This document shows, piece by piece, positions 10,531 to 22,355 of a stretch of DNA of 64,000 nucleotides. Below the pieces are notes generated by a model. That model saw nothing but the letters and a program-made list of their open reading frames with translations. It was not told the DNA's origin and ran no database searches. The position numbers and the translations under genes were made by a program. Location: contig NC_088117.1 of the NCBI RefSeq assembly GCF_036370855.1, forward strand, positions 8,122,001 through 8,186,000, written 5' to 3'. The DNA comes from Dromaius novaehollandiae (taxonomy: Eukaryota > Chordata > Aves > Casuariiformes > Dromaiidae). Positions within the stretch are counted from its first letter, which is position 1. Every line of letters starts with the position of its first letter.

Positions 10531-11800
10531 CCAGGCTCCGCTCGCTCGCGGGAGCGAGACTGTGCGACGGGGCTGCTGCCGCTGCCGTCTTAAAAAGAGA
10601 AATGTCACGTACGGGAGGGCGAAAATAAATAAATAACCGCGCCGCCGAGAGCGGCCGAGGCTCTGCGGCTCCGCGGAGCTGCGGGATCTTCCCGCGTCGC
10701 TCAGTGCCGGGGATCGGTACTCGTGTCCCCATCGTGCACCCTTGCCGCGCGCTTGCTTTCGCTGCAGAGGTGCCTCTGCCGACGTCGGATCCCGCGGCTC
10801 TCCGCAGGAAACTTTGGCCCTGAGCTGCAGGCAGGGCTGGTGCCCCCGGGAGAAGGCTGGATCTGGAGCGAGGGGTGCTGGGATGCAGGACGGGGGCTCT
10901 CCGGGGGATGGTCCCCTTCTCCCCAGAAACCGAGGTCCGGCGGACCCGCGGTGTCCGAGCAGCCCGCGGACCCTGCTGAGCGCACGCCTGCAACCGGATT
11001 AAAGCGAGTGCTGGGTGCGGTGACGGGCCCGAGCGGTCCTGGGGCCCACGCGACCGTGCTGCAGGGCCCGCGGGTGCTGCTGGGCCGGAGGGCGCATGGG
11101 GGTGAGCCGCCGGGAAAGGGCGCTCTGCAAAATGCCCCTTTTTCCCCCCCCCGGCACCCGGAGGGAGGCCGCGCGGCCGCCCCGAGCTGCAGTGGGGCTG
11201 AGCGCAGAGCAGGGCGCGATGGCCGTCGAGGGGGCGGGAGATCCACGACCGCGTGCAGCGGCGGTTTCCCAGCCTGCTGCGCGCGGGAGCCCCCGGCTCT
11301 GTGCATCCTGCTGCCGGAGACCCGGGAGGCCAGGGGGACGTGCCGGCGGGGTCCGGGGGGGGTGGACCCTCTGTTTGGAGAGGGGGGGCCGGAGGCCTCC
11401 CGCGGGAGAGCGGCGGGTGCCAGGGAGGCCAGCTCCTCCCGGGGGCCGGGGCATGATTTTTGTAGTTTTTTTTTTTTGTTGTTATTTTGGTCTTTTATTC
11501 CCCCGAGCTGAGGCCCGGCTGCCCCCAGTGCTGGTGGGAGCTGGCCTGCCGGGGGCCTGGCCCGCTTGTGTGGGGGTCCGGTGAGGGGCCGGCGGCGCCA
11601 GGCGCTGTTCACGGACCCCCGCCGCAGCAGGGCAGCGCGGTAGGGACGTGGTTTCGGGGGGAGGCGGTGGTGGCCCCCCAAAGGAGGTGTCACCCCACAG
11701 GGCGAAGGGCACCTCGCAGTGCAGGCTGTGCCCCGCCCTCAGCCAGCCCCAGCCGGGGGGAGGCAGCGGTGCTCCCAGGACCGGGGCCGCCCCGCAGCGC

Positions 11801-11850
11801 CCCGCGCCCCGGCGCTGCGGTCCCCGCGCCCCGGCGCTGCGGTCCCCGCG
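11801..11850 (+). repeat. 22-bp GC-rich tandem repeat
   Basis: A 22-bp unit containing GCGCCCCGGCGCTGCGG occurs at 11801-11822 and 11823-11844, with a partial third start. The two copies are identical. Confidence 0.85.
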
Positions 11851-11854
11851 GCGG

Positions 11855-11869
11855 GCGCTAGGGGGCGCC
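11855..11869 (+). promoter_or_regulatory. CTCF-like core motif
   Basis: GCGCTAGGGGGCGCC fits the CTCF core (SYAGRKGGCR) at all core positions, with a mismatch in the flanking CCA. It lies about 1.1 kb beyond the IER5L 3' end, a plausible place for an insulator. Binding is not shown. Confidence 0.35.
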
Positions 11870-11899
11870 GTGGGCAGCGGCGCGGCGGCGGGCGCGGGG

Positions 11900-11985
11900 T
11901 GCAGCCCGGCCCGGCTCGGTGCAGCCCGGTTCGGCCCGGCCCGGTTCGGCTCGGCTCAGCTCGGCTCGGCCCGGCTCGCAGCCCG
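11900..11985 (+). repeat. Pentanucleotide CGGCT/CGGTT-type repeat
   Basis: Imperfect 5-bp units (CGGCC, CGGCT, CGGTT, CAGCT) run for about 85 bases. The tract is fully GC-biased and CpG-bearing, so it may be unstable in length. Confidence 0.8.
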
Positions 11986-12220
11986 GCCAGGGCGGTGCAG
12001 CACTGCGGAGGAGGCAGCGCGTCCCCGCGCGCCCGGCTCGCAAGAGCGCGGCGGGCTGTAGCGGGCGTGTTGCGAGGCGCGCGGTGGTGCTGCCGCCCCG
12101 CTATAACGCGCGCCCCCCCCCCCCCCAAATCAATCATTTTTTTTTTTTGGCCGCTTCTGCCTGGGAGAGGGGAAGGTTGCGTTTCCCCGGTGATGCGCGC
12201 ACGGGAGGGCCGGGGAGGCT

Positions 12221-12244
12221 TTTGTTTGTTTGTTTGTTTGTTTG
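12221..12244 (+). repeat. (TTTG)6 microsatellite
   Basis: Six perfect TTTG units. Confidence 0.95.
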
Positions 12245-12359
12245 CGTGTCGGTCTAGGCGGAGGGAGCTGGAGATGCTGGGGGGGTGCGGAGAGGAGCAG
12301 CACCAGCTGTCGGGTTAGCGCCGAGCGCTGAAAAACTGCGAGCTTTTTTGCACGGGATT

Positions 12360-12595
12360 TAAAAAAAAAAAAGAAAAAGAAAAAAGAAAAAAATTTCTCC
12401 CGTTCTGGGCTCAGCCTGTAGGTGGGTCAGGAGCCTTCATTGCATTCATTCATTTGGTTTAAAGGAGGAGGAAGGAAAAAAAAAAGACAAAAAAAAAAAA
12501 AAACCCAACACGCACCACCAAGTGGCACAGAGCAGTGATAACAAACTCGAACTTTAAAAAAAAAAAAAAAAAAAAAAGGGAAAAAAAAAAACTTC
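12360..12595 (+). repeat. A-rich tracts
   Basis: Several oligo-A tracts (about 12361-12392, 12477-12503 and 12556-12590) sit just beyond the IER5L 3' end. No target-site duplication or retrocopied sequence was found beside them, so I list them only as low-complexity DNA. Confidence 0.7.
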
Positions 12596-13000
12596 CCGAG
12601 CGCATCGGGGGCCGCGGGGCGAGCGCGCAGGTAGCGGCCGGGCCGGGCGCGGCGTCCCGGGGGAGCGGGCGGGGGCGGGGGCCGGGGCCGGGGCCGTCCC
12701 GTCCCGTCCCACCTGGGAGCGCGGCCCGGCACCTCCGAGCGCAGCTGGAGCCTTTTGTTCGCCGCCGCCCGCCGGGACCTCGGGCCTCCGGGAGCGGGGA
12801 AACGGGCCGGCCGGACCCCGGGGGCGCGGACAAAGGCGTTGTGCGGGGGGGGGGGTCGGGCCCGGGCTGGGGAGGGGGGAGCGGGGTCATCCCGGCTCTG
12901 CAAATCCTCGGCGCGGAGAGAAAGCGGCGGCTCGGCCGAGGGGCTTCTGCTGGCTGCAATGACAAGAAAAGCGAGGGCACGCCAACTTTATAATCGACTT

Positions 13001-13006
13001 TTTATT
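13001..13006 (-). terminator. IER5L: Distal poly(A) signal of IER5L
   Basis: The minus strand reads AATAAA here, about 1.17 kb after the stop codon. The flanking AT-rich sequence (12980-13080) contrasts with GC-rich DNA further out. Cleavage would fall near 12985. The resulting transcript of about 2.6 kb is close to the size I recall for the mammalian mRNA. Confidence 0.6.
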
Positions 13007-14024
13007 AAGGTTATAAATTTAAACAAATCTGAACAGTTTTACCCGGTGATATACAATTCATATGCACAAAAATACAGGCTTACAAACAAAGGGAAAAAAA
13101 AGGAAAAAGAAAACCCAACAGACCGTTTGGCAAAGCATCCTCAGTTACACATAGTGCTGATACCGTGAAGTTGGGAGTGGGCAGGCTGCAAAAAAAAACA
13201 AGGGGGGGGGACCAGAAAACCCACCTTTTTACAACAAAAGGTTTTTCCTTAATTAAAAAAAAAAAAGAAAAGGCTCTAAGGGAGACAGATCTCTTCACAA
13301 GAGCGGACAATGCTGGTTTTATGATTTTGGAAGGCTGAAACCAGAACAGTTGAACTTAAAAAAAAAAAGGGGGGGGGGGAGAGGAGGACGGAGTGAGGCT
13401 CCGGGAGGCGAGCGGGGACGCGGGTACCTGCGGCGGGTGCGGGCGGCTCCCCCCTGCCCGCCGCTGCCGCCGGCCCGGCCGCTGCCCCTGGGGGGGGGGG
13501 GGGGGCGGCTTTGCCCCCGCGGTGTCACCCGGCACAAGCGGCGGGGAGGCGAAGTCACATCGCGCACGTTTCTCCGCGGAGCAAAGTTGCTCCGTTTTCC
13601 TTTGCGCCTGGGTTTTTTTGTTGGTTTCCCTAAAGAAACGCACAAAAGGCAGCCGGGAAGGGCTGCGCGCTGCCCGCACCCCCAGAACCGGAGCCGAGCT
13701 GGGGAAGGGGGGCACGGAGGGATCCCGCTTCAGCAGCTCCGGGAAGGGGGGAAAAAAGCCCCTGGAGGCGGAGGGGGCCGGGCGGGCCCTGGGTGTCCCG
13801 GGCTGCTGCCGCCGGGCCGGGCCCGGCTCTCACGTGGCGGCTCCGGCCCCGGGAGCCCCGCAGCAAAGCGACCCCCGGGCGGACACAAAGAGGATTATTT
13901 AAATAGGTGCCTGGGGGGGTGGTGGGGGGGGGTGCTTTTTTTTTTTTTTTTTTTCCTTTCGCGTGTTTTTTTTTCTTTCTCATCTCTGCAAAAATAAAGT
14001 CCCAAGATCTTAGATTTTTTTTTC

Positions 14025-14030
14025 TTTATT
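14025..14030 (-). terminator. IER5L: Possible proximal poly(A) signal of IER5L
   Basis: The minus strand reads AATAAA here, about 140 nt after the stop, followed by an A-rich then U-rich stretch. Use of this site would give a very short 3' UTR without the downstream AU-rich elements. The A-rich sequence could also cause internal priming in cDNA data. Confidence 0.4.
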
Positions 14031-14170
14031 GTACAATTTATAAAACACTAGCGTGGCTCTGCCCTCCCGCCGCCCCGCCGCCCCCCCCCCCCGCCGCCCC
14101 AGCCCCCCCCGCCTTTGTCTCGGGGTGCCCCCCGGAGCCCCGCATCGCGCCCGCTCCTCCGCGCCCCTCT

Positions 14171-15639
<1,469 letters not shown>

Positions 15640-15640
<1 letters not shown>

Positions 15641-15760
15641 CGCGCCGGCCCCGCCCCGCCCCCCCGGCGCGGGCGGCCAACGGGGCGGCGGCGGGCGGCG
15701 TGACGGGCGGGCGCGGCGGCCAATAGCGGGAAGGCGGGTCCTTTGTGCCGTTCAAACGCC
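15640..15760 (-). promoter_or_regulatory. IER5L: IER5L proximal promoter: GC boxes, CRE half-site, CCAAT box
   Basis: Upstream of the TATA box are several Sp1-type GC boxes (about 15650-15662 and 15684-15720), a TGACG half cAMP-response element at 15701-15705, and a CCAAT pentamer on the plus strand at 15720-15724, about 120 nt upstream of the inferred start. A TTCAAA element (TTTGAA on the minus strand) near 15751 could be a CHR-type cell-cycle element, but its partner spacing is not typical. No perfect serum response element was found here. Confidence 0.5.
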
Positions 15761-15959
15761 GCCAGGCGCGCGGCGGCGGCGGTCGCTTCGCGGGAGGGCG
15801 GCGGTGGCGGCGGGCGGTGCGAGGGGAAGGAGCGGGTTTTGCAAGGCCCCGCGGGCCGTGCAATGGGGGCCCGGTTGCAAAGGTGTGGGGGGGTGGCGGA
15901 TGGTGGGCGGCGGCGGCGGGGGGATCCTCCCTTCTGGCGCCGCTCCCCCTCGCCCAGGT

Positions 15960-16452
15960 GAGCGGGAGGCGGCTCCGTGCAGCCCGCCTCTCCCTGCCAC
16001 CTCCCCCGGGGGCAACGGCTCCCCCCGCCCCACGGATCCCCCCCGGACCGTGTCACCCCAACACCGCTACCGCTCTTTGGGGTCACCCCCCCAGTAGCAC
16101 CATGACTGTAGTATGCCTCTGCCCCCCAACTGCCCCCCCCCGCGACCGGGGGCACCCCCAACCGCCCCCCCAGGGGCATCGGGCCTGGGGCACCCCAATA
16201 ACCCCTGGGAGCCCCCCCGTGGGTGCTGCAGTTGGATGTGGGCCCTGCTCTGCCGGGGGTGTCCCTGCCCCGCTGCACAGGGGGCTGGAGGTGGTGCTGG
16301 GAGCCCCCCAGCTCGGCAGCAGCTCCCCTCCGGTGCCCCCCAGGCAGGTCCCCCCTCCCCAGTCCCCCTGTGCCCCCCCAGGCAGGTTCCCCCCTTCTCC
16401 TCCAGCCTCACCTGCGCCCGGCTGCGCCCCCCGGTCTGCAGAGGTTCCCCCG
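15960..16452. other. C-rich upstream flank of the IER5L island
   Basis: Strongly C-biased on the plus strand, with repeated CCCCCCCAGGCAGG words (two related copies near 16333 and 16370). No gene is seen. Long plus-strand frames here are Pro-rich and non-coding in character. Confidence 0.5.
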
Positions 16453-16634
16453 ACGCGGGAGCAGGGCTGTGCATCAGCTGCTGCTAATAACGAGCTCCCA
16501 CCCCACCTGCTCCCCCCACGCGGGAGCAGGGCCCTGCATCACTGATAGCTAATAACGGGCTCCAGCCCCACCTGTTTCCTCCCCAACGTGGGAGCAGGGC
16601 TGTGCACCGGCTGTCGCCAACAACGGGCTCCCAG
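16453..16634 (+). repeat. Three-copy minisatellite, 65-68 bp unit
   Basis: Copies begin near 16453, 16518 and 16586. Each has a GGGAGCAGGGC word, then a TGCAYC word, then (C/T)AA(C/T)AACG and a GCTCC box. Copies are diverged by point changes and small indels. Confidence 0.85.
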
Positions 16635-16639
16635 CAGCC

Positions 16640-18225
16640 TCGAACCTGCGGCGCAGCGGGGTGCCCTGCTGCGGGAGGGGGCTCTGGCCAGGCCCTTGCG
16701 GGATGCACAGGGTTAGGGGGACCCTGAGCCTCGGGGGACGGGGTGTTGAGGGCCCTGTGCATCGAGGGATGCCGCCGTGCACCCGAGGAGCGGCGATGCC
16801 GGCGCAGGAGCAGCTCTCGGCGGGCAGGTAAGAGCTGCGGCAGCACCGTGCTGGCGGGGGGGACGTTGGATTTACACCCTGCGGGCCTGGGCGCTGCTGG
16901 TCTGCAGCCTCCCGGAGAGAGCGAGCGCCTTTCTTGCATGGGGGGGCTGCAAAGCTGCTGCCGCTGAGATCGCAATAAAAAGCGGGAGGTAGAAGAGAAA
17001 GGAGTGTTATTTCGGCTGCGGGAAGGCACCCGCGTCGGGTAGAGCGGCCAGCGGAGAACGTGCGTGCTTTGGAGGAAACGCTCGTGTTGGAGCGCATGCC
17101 TCAGCGGTGACTACAGCCAGCCTGGTGCCTGCAGCCGGCTACGAGGCCGGCGGGGAGCAGACGGAGCCCTCGCTCCTTGCCGGTGCGGCCGGGAGCCCCG
17201 GTGGTCAGCGGCACTGTCCCCGGGCTCGCCAACCTCAGAGGGCTGGGGCCTCCCCTCGCCAGGAGCTGGGCTTTGCGCAGGATGCGGTGGGGTGAAATGG
17301 CCCCTGCACCTGCCCCGTTTGCTATGCCCAGCGCAGGGGTGTGGGATGTGGGCGACGTTCCCGTGGGATTGCTGCCGGTGCGAGCTCTGCTTCCTTCCTG
17401 TGCCTGCTCCCCGGCCCGGCAGAGCTCTGCTGGCTCAGCCCCTCCGCGTCCTCCACCGCCCCTGCTGTGAGGGCTTTCACCCAAGGAAACCAGAGCGAGC
17501 CTGGTGCTATGGAGGGTCTTCTCCCTGCGGGAGGGCCCTGGGGGTGCCAGCTGGGCCGGGGCGGCTCGTTGCCCCCCAGGAGCCAGGCTGGCCTAGGTCC
17601 TCCTTTGCTTGTGGAGCAGCTTCATAGCCCGTCCTCAGCCATGCAAACCGCTGTGCCTTCCCAGGCTCTTGGGGGATCCTCTTGACCTGGTTTCCTCATC
17701 CGTAAAATGGAAAATAATGGCAGTCCTGTCCATAGGGCGGCTGTGGGTACGGGCAGCACCTGAGATGGGGGATACCACCGCCTCCTTCCCCTCCTCCCCA
17801 TCTCCCGCCCTTGCAGCTCTTCCTGGCTGCGGGTCGCTCTTCCCAGGGCGGTGGTTGTGCTGCGGTTGGAGGTGGCACCCCGGGGAGGTGACACCCGGCG
17901 CTGGGCTGCAGAGATACCTCGGGGTGGCGTGGAGCCGCGCGGACGTTGCCGGCCACAAAACACCGCCTCGGCGTGCATCATCCACCTCGAGCCGCGTCCC
18001 TGAGCTCCCGCTCGGGCTTGCAGCGTGCGGAGCCGGCCACTGCAGCAGCACTGGGTTAATCGGGGTGCGGGGGCCAGCGCGGGTGCTGGGGGCCTCGCGG
18101 GGGGTGGCATGTCCTCGGGGCCGTTTGGGCACCGTGGGGCGATCCCAACTCGGGAGAAGGTGCCGCCGTCTCGGGCTGCCAGAGAAGTGCCCTCTGCTGT
18201 GGCTGCCGGAGAAGCTTCATGGCAC
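16640..18225. other. Upstream intergenic sequence, no gene seen
   Basis: GC-rich. AATAAA at about 16974-16979 has no supporting context. A MIR tail lies at 17680-17730. No exon-like feature was recognised. Confidence 0.4.
17680..17730 (+). mobile_element. MIR-type SINE tail remnant
   Basis: The segment GACCTGGTTTCCTCATCCGT, continuing AAAATGGAAAATAATGGCAG, closely follows the MIR core words 'cctcagtttcctcatctgtaaaatgggataataa'. Only this part is recognisable. Confidence 0.6.
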
Positions 18226-18227
18226 CG

Positions 18228-18560
18228 CAAACCCAAGAGCACAGTAGGAGACAGAGATGGAATTAAAACCCTAATCTGATTTACACTCTGGGTAATTAAT
18301 ACAATGTCTACACAACGCGGGCCTGATCCTCTAGCTGGCGGCGGGGCCGCGGGCTGCTGCTCCTCCCGGCGCGAGCGTTTGGTTTGCAGACGCGGCGGCT
18401 TCAATCCTGCGGCTGGGACGGCCTGTGCTCCGCTTTGGCCTGTGAAGTCCCCAGTCTCCCGGAGACAGGAATCTGGCTGATACCAGATAGTCTGAAACCA
18501 TCTTGGTTAAATGTAACTGCAGCTTTTGACTGGCCGTTAAACGGCGGGTACCATCGCTCC
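18228..18560. promoter_or_regulatory. Putative conserved non-coding block
   Basis: AT-richer islands at about 18255-18310 (AATTAAAACCCTAATCTGAT, then GGTAATTAATAC) and about 18470-18545 stand out from the GC-rich surroundings. They contain homeodomain cores (TAATTA near 18292). The lack of coding or repeat identity makes a regulatory element plausible but unproven. Confidence 0.3.
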
Positions 18561-18974
18561 CCCGAAGGAAAGGCGGATGGGCCCGGCGGTGGGGCCGGGA
18601 TTTGCTGCCTGGCTCCTGGAGGAGCTGCACCTTCCTCCGTGCAAATGCCGCCGGCTCCTGGTGCCGGAGCGGTGGGGCTGGCCCCGGGCTGCGGACGGCG
18701 CAGATGTTTTGCAGCAGGCTCAGCCCCGCTGGTTTGCCGGTGCCAGGGTCCGGCCTCGTCGATCCGGCGGCGGCTCCGGCAGCAAACCTGGCGGCACGCT
18801 GCGCTCAGCTGCAGAGTAAACAAGCTGGCAAGAGAAACCATTTTGCTTCAGCTAGCAGGAGAAACCCTTTTTAGGTAGCACTTCCAACTGGCAATGCTCT
18901 CCTTCCTTAACCCCCTCCTTTCCTTCCCGCTGAAACGCGGCGCTGCGGCGGGCAGAAACCGGGCGCTGCCCCGT

Positions 18975-19160
18975 GCGCTTTGCCACCCAGAGCAGCGAAC
19001 ACAGTGAATTTACTGCTCGATATTGCAATTCCAGAGCAATTAGACGAGCTGCTAAACAGCAATTTCCCCTTGAGCCTCCGAGTCCTCCGCCTGGCCTTGC
19101 GCAGCTTTTCCAGACGAGGAAGCGGAGGCATTTGAGAATTAGTCGAAACACGAGTTTTTT
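18975..19160. promoter_or_regulatory. Putative conserved non-coding block
   Basis: A sequence of moderate GC and low CpG with regularly spaced CAATT words (near 19026, 19037 and 19061) and a GAGAATTAGTC segment at the end, flanked by CpG-rich DNA. No repeat family or coding frame was recognised. Confidence 0.3.
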
Positions 19161-22100
19161 GGGTGCACCTGGGACTCGACTCTGGAGACGCGTCTGCGAG
19201 CTTGAGCCGCGGGTGCCAGGCGCGTCTGGGAAGGAGCCTGCTTTTCAGGCTCCCTCATTACAAGCCAGGCACCCAAGCTAGTGGGGAAACAAGCCAGAAC
19301 AAGGCTGCAGGCTGGGCTCTGGGAGTGGGGCTGCCCGCCGCCGCCTTGTCCCGTCGGCTCCGCGGGCCGCGGCACATCCGTCCGCGTCGCTGGAGCCTGC
19401 CGCGGGCAAGGCCGTCGCCCCGCTTCGCCGTTAGCTCTTTCTTGCAGCTCCAGCTCTGTCCGCGAGTCAGCTTTGTCCACGGTCAGACAGTTCATAGCAA
19501 ACCCTGGAGAAAAGAGGGAGGAAGAGAGATCAAAAAATCACCCATTTTATTCTTGCTGTTAACTGGGGAGCTGTGTAATGCCCCCCAAGCACCAGTGGCG
19601 TCGTGTGATGAAGCGTTCAGGGCTTTGAGCTTGTCCGTACCGACCTAACTTCACTGGCTCGTTTCCTTGATTTCTGTCGCGCTGAAGCCACCCATCGCTG
19701 TGTCCCGAGGTGGGGGCTGTACCTGTGAGGCTCCCGGTGCCTGCAAGCACCCCCGGGGCTTCCCGACGCTCCTACCAAAGTGCCGGGAGGTCTCCGTGGC
19801 GGGGAATTGCATCACTCTTGCCTCTCTCCTTCGACTAATCCTGGGGGGTGGACTGAGGAGGTGGTGGCTACCACGATCTCATGGCTGGTCTCTTGTCCCA
19901 CTGTGAGCGGGCAGACGCTGGCCGAATTGGTGATGTGACCCAGCGGAGAAGGGGGCCTCTGCCTGCGCTGCTGTTTTTCAGCCCGTGCCCCCTTTTGCCA
20001 CCGGCTGTGGCCACGAGCCCGTCTGCGTTAGCAGATCTGTTCCTTGCTAGAGGAACCTGGCAGGACGGTCGGGGGCTGCATGTTTAGAGCTGCCTTTCTG
20101 GGAAGGGGGGATGAAGCTGGTGTCCTCCCACCTCCAGGGAGCTGGTGTTTTGCACCCTGGACCGGCTGCTCCCCAGGACCCTGCTGTCCCCCGGAGCTCG
20201 TCGCAGCTCCCCGAAGGGGACGGTGCTCGCCCTTGCTGGGGCAGGGGGATGCCGGGAGCTCCGCCGCTACCCTGGGCGAAGCAGCTCCCCGGGGGGGGCT
20301 TGCAGGGGGCCTTGCGTCGGCAGCATCCCCGCGTCTTCCCTAAGAGTTTCTGCTGCCGTTGCAGAGGTCGAAGTACCCGCAGCCTCCGCTGTGCTCCAAA
20401 GTGACTTGCATGCGATCTGAAGCGCTGTCAGAGAAAGGCAAATTCCTACCAGCTGTTGTTTGTGTCCTTTGGGGACTGTGCCTGTGCGGTGGGGCTTTGT
20501 CCCTCAGGCATGCAGTGCTTTCTCTGTGCTAACCTCCTGTTGTGACATTTCTGTGGGGTGCGAGAGGGAAGAATGAAATTGCAGCTATGGGACTACCAGC
20601 CCTTTGGTTTGGGGAGGCCCTGCAAGAAAGTGCTGGCAAATGGAAGAAGTTGAGAGGAACCATCCGGCTCCGTACGGAGGGTGTTTGGCATTCAGCTCCC
20701 TTTAACACATCTGCTTACCCATGTAAACGGTACCTGTAAATCAGGTAGCAGAGCGGTATCAACGGGCTTTTGCGTCCTTCTCCTCTCCAGCTGCCCCAGA
20801 AAGCCACCAGAACCACAGAGGGGCCCTTCTCCAGAAAGGGGAAGAATTGAGCTGGCTTCTAGGGTGAAGTTCAGTTTCCCCAGTTTCCCTGGAACCTGGC
20901 CGTGCTCAGAGCTAGCTCTCACATGGAGAAGCCAGAGCCTCAGGGCTGCAGGGTGGTCGGCAGAGATCCCTCATCTGCTGGCTTGTGGGGTCACCACGGG
21001 GAGGGGGCGGTGGCTTTGAGCTGTGGTGGCTCTTGCGTTAGGGACAGTAATAAAAATCCCTTGGATGGTATGGACAGGCTGCCGTCAGGCTACAGACTGG
21101 CTTTGAGCTCCATCCCCACCTTGGGAATGTGCTTCTGTCTCCATGGTCTGGCTGCGGACTGAGCAGCCGGGATCCCTCCCCGTGCTGGCGTTGCGGCACT
21201 CAGGTGGGTTGTCCCTGGGAGAAGCCAGGAAAAGCCCCCAAGTCACTTGCCGCATTTGGCAGCAGGGTCTCGGAGCGGGTTTTGTTGGAGGCCGTGGCTG
21301 TGACCGCCATCTCCTTGGAGAAAGCCAGTCCGTGCTGGGTGCTGCGCCCAGTCGGTGATGGATGGCCACGTGCTCTGAGCTCCCGGGAGCTGCTTCGAGG
21401 ACTCGCTGCTGCAGCCCCTGAGCGTTGCTTCCGCGGAGGGATGGGATGCCCCAGGCAACCAGGGCTCTTCACTGGGCTGTAGTGTCTGATAACGACCTCA
21501 TTTAATTGCCTGGTCAAATACTCTAACGTCTTTAATGTTGCTTAGCTGAAGGTTGATCCTTGTGTTTGGTCTGAACCCATGTTATAGCTGAGCACAGTCC
21601 TTATCCCACCTGGGAAGTCTGTCGTGGAAGAGGGATGATACCTGCAGGTCCCTTTCGCAGCTTCCCAGCAGCAGCAGGAGGGGACTTGTTGGGGACCGAG
21701 TGGCACTTGCAGCCGGGCTCCTGCCGGTGATGGGAGCAGCGGGCTCTTCGAGGAGAACGGGAGCGGGCTGTTGTACGGTGACCGGAGGGCCTGGGATCTA
21801 GGGCTGATAGTGTCTCTCTGCCTCGGTTTCCCCTCCCGCCTATGCTGCCTTGTGGTTTTTAGATGCTCCTCTGTGCAGGGCAGGGCCCGTCTCACGGCGC
21901 GGGCGGCGGCTGGCTCCGAGGGGCCTTGGGTGACTCCGGCGATAGGAATTGCCCGTCTCCAGCGGGGCGCTTTCCCCCGTGCCAGGCTGCGGTGCTTGGC
22001 GCTGACAGTGACCGAAAGAGCAGGTCCTTCCCCGTTCCTCGCGGCTGGGAGATGGGAGGCTGGCTGGAGCAAAGGCCACGTTAGAGCCGGAGCTCAGGTG

Positions 22101-22350
22101 GGATCTCAATGCCAGGACCCAGCAGCGACGGCGCGAGGGGCCCCTTGGACGCCCGGCCCCAGCCGTGGTGGGGGTCCCCTTCCTCCGCGCGACCCGGCGC
22201 GTGTGCAATTAGTGCTGCCAGCCGAGACGGGGCTCCGAAACGGTTAATCGCTGCCTGCCCGTGATGGAAATCGCAGCCTTCCCAGAGCAGCGGCCGTTTC
22301 GCCGGGGAGGCGGCGTGCGCCTGGCGATGCCCGCGGGAGCAGGACGGTCG
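19161..22350. other. Upstream intergenic sequence, no gene seen
   Basis: Mixed GC-rich DNA with a SINE remnant near 21.8 kb. An AT-richer stretch at 19500-19570 might be part of another retained block. None of the open frames resembles a known protein. Confidence 0.4.
21795..21900 (+). mobile_element. tRNA-derived/MIR-like SINE remnant
   Basis: TCTCTCTGCCTCGGTTTCCC (about 21811-21830) followed by TTTTTAGATGCTCCTCTGTG, then CAGGGCAGGGCCCGTCTC, matches in order the words 'tctgcctcagtttcccc' and 'tttagattgtaagctctttggggcagggaccgtctc' seen in amniote SINE tails. Degraded. Confidence 0.5.
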
Positions 22351-22355
22351 CTCGA

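Larger units (their letters stand above)
10640..12980. other. CpG-rich 3' flank of IER5L, no gene seen
   Basis: A nearly continuous CpG-rich domain interrupted by homopolymers and simple repeats. Long open frames on both strands (for example 10701-11693 minus) are rich in Arg, Pro, Gly and Ala and have no recognisable domain. It could be part of an extended CpG island or host non-coding transcription. Confidence 0.5.
12985..14170 (-). other. IER5L: IER5L 3' UTR (inferred)
   Basis: This follows the TAG stop on the minus strand. The distal 350 bases (about 12985-13340) are AT-rich and lack the CpG density of the rest, as expected of a retained 3' UTR end. The middle (13380-13880) is GC-rich. 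AUUUA pentamers occur in the RNA at about 13904-13900 and 13018-13014, which fits the short half-life of immediate-early mRNAs but is weak evidence. Homopolymer tracts (poly-A on the minus strand near 13935-13954, G runs near 13494-13506) interrupt it. The end is set by the distal poly(A) signal. Confidence 0.6.

Noticed and set aside
9750-10628. 292-codon plus-strand frame in the downstream CpG island
   Set aside because: Composition is Arg/Pro/Ala/Gly-rich with no domain, and a competing frame overlaps it. CpG-island artefact.
10701-11693. 330-codon minus-strand frame
   Set aside because: Overlaps several equally long frames on both strands; low complexity, no family resemblance.
12360-12595. 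Poly-A tracts as evidence of a retrocopy insertion
   Set aside because: No upstream retrocopied sequence and no flanking duplications; simple low-complexity DNA.
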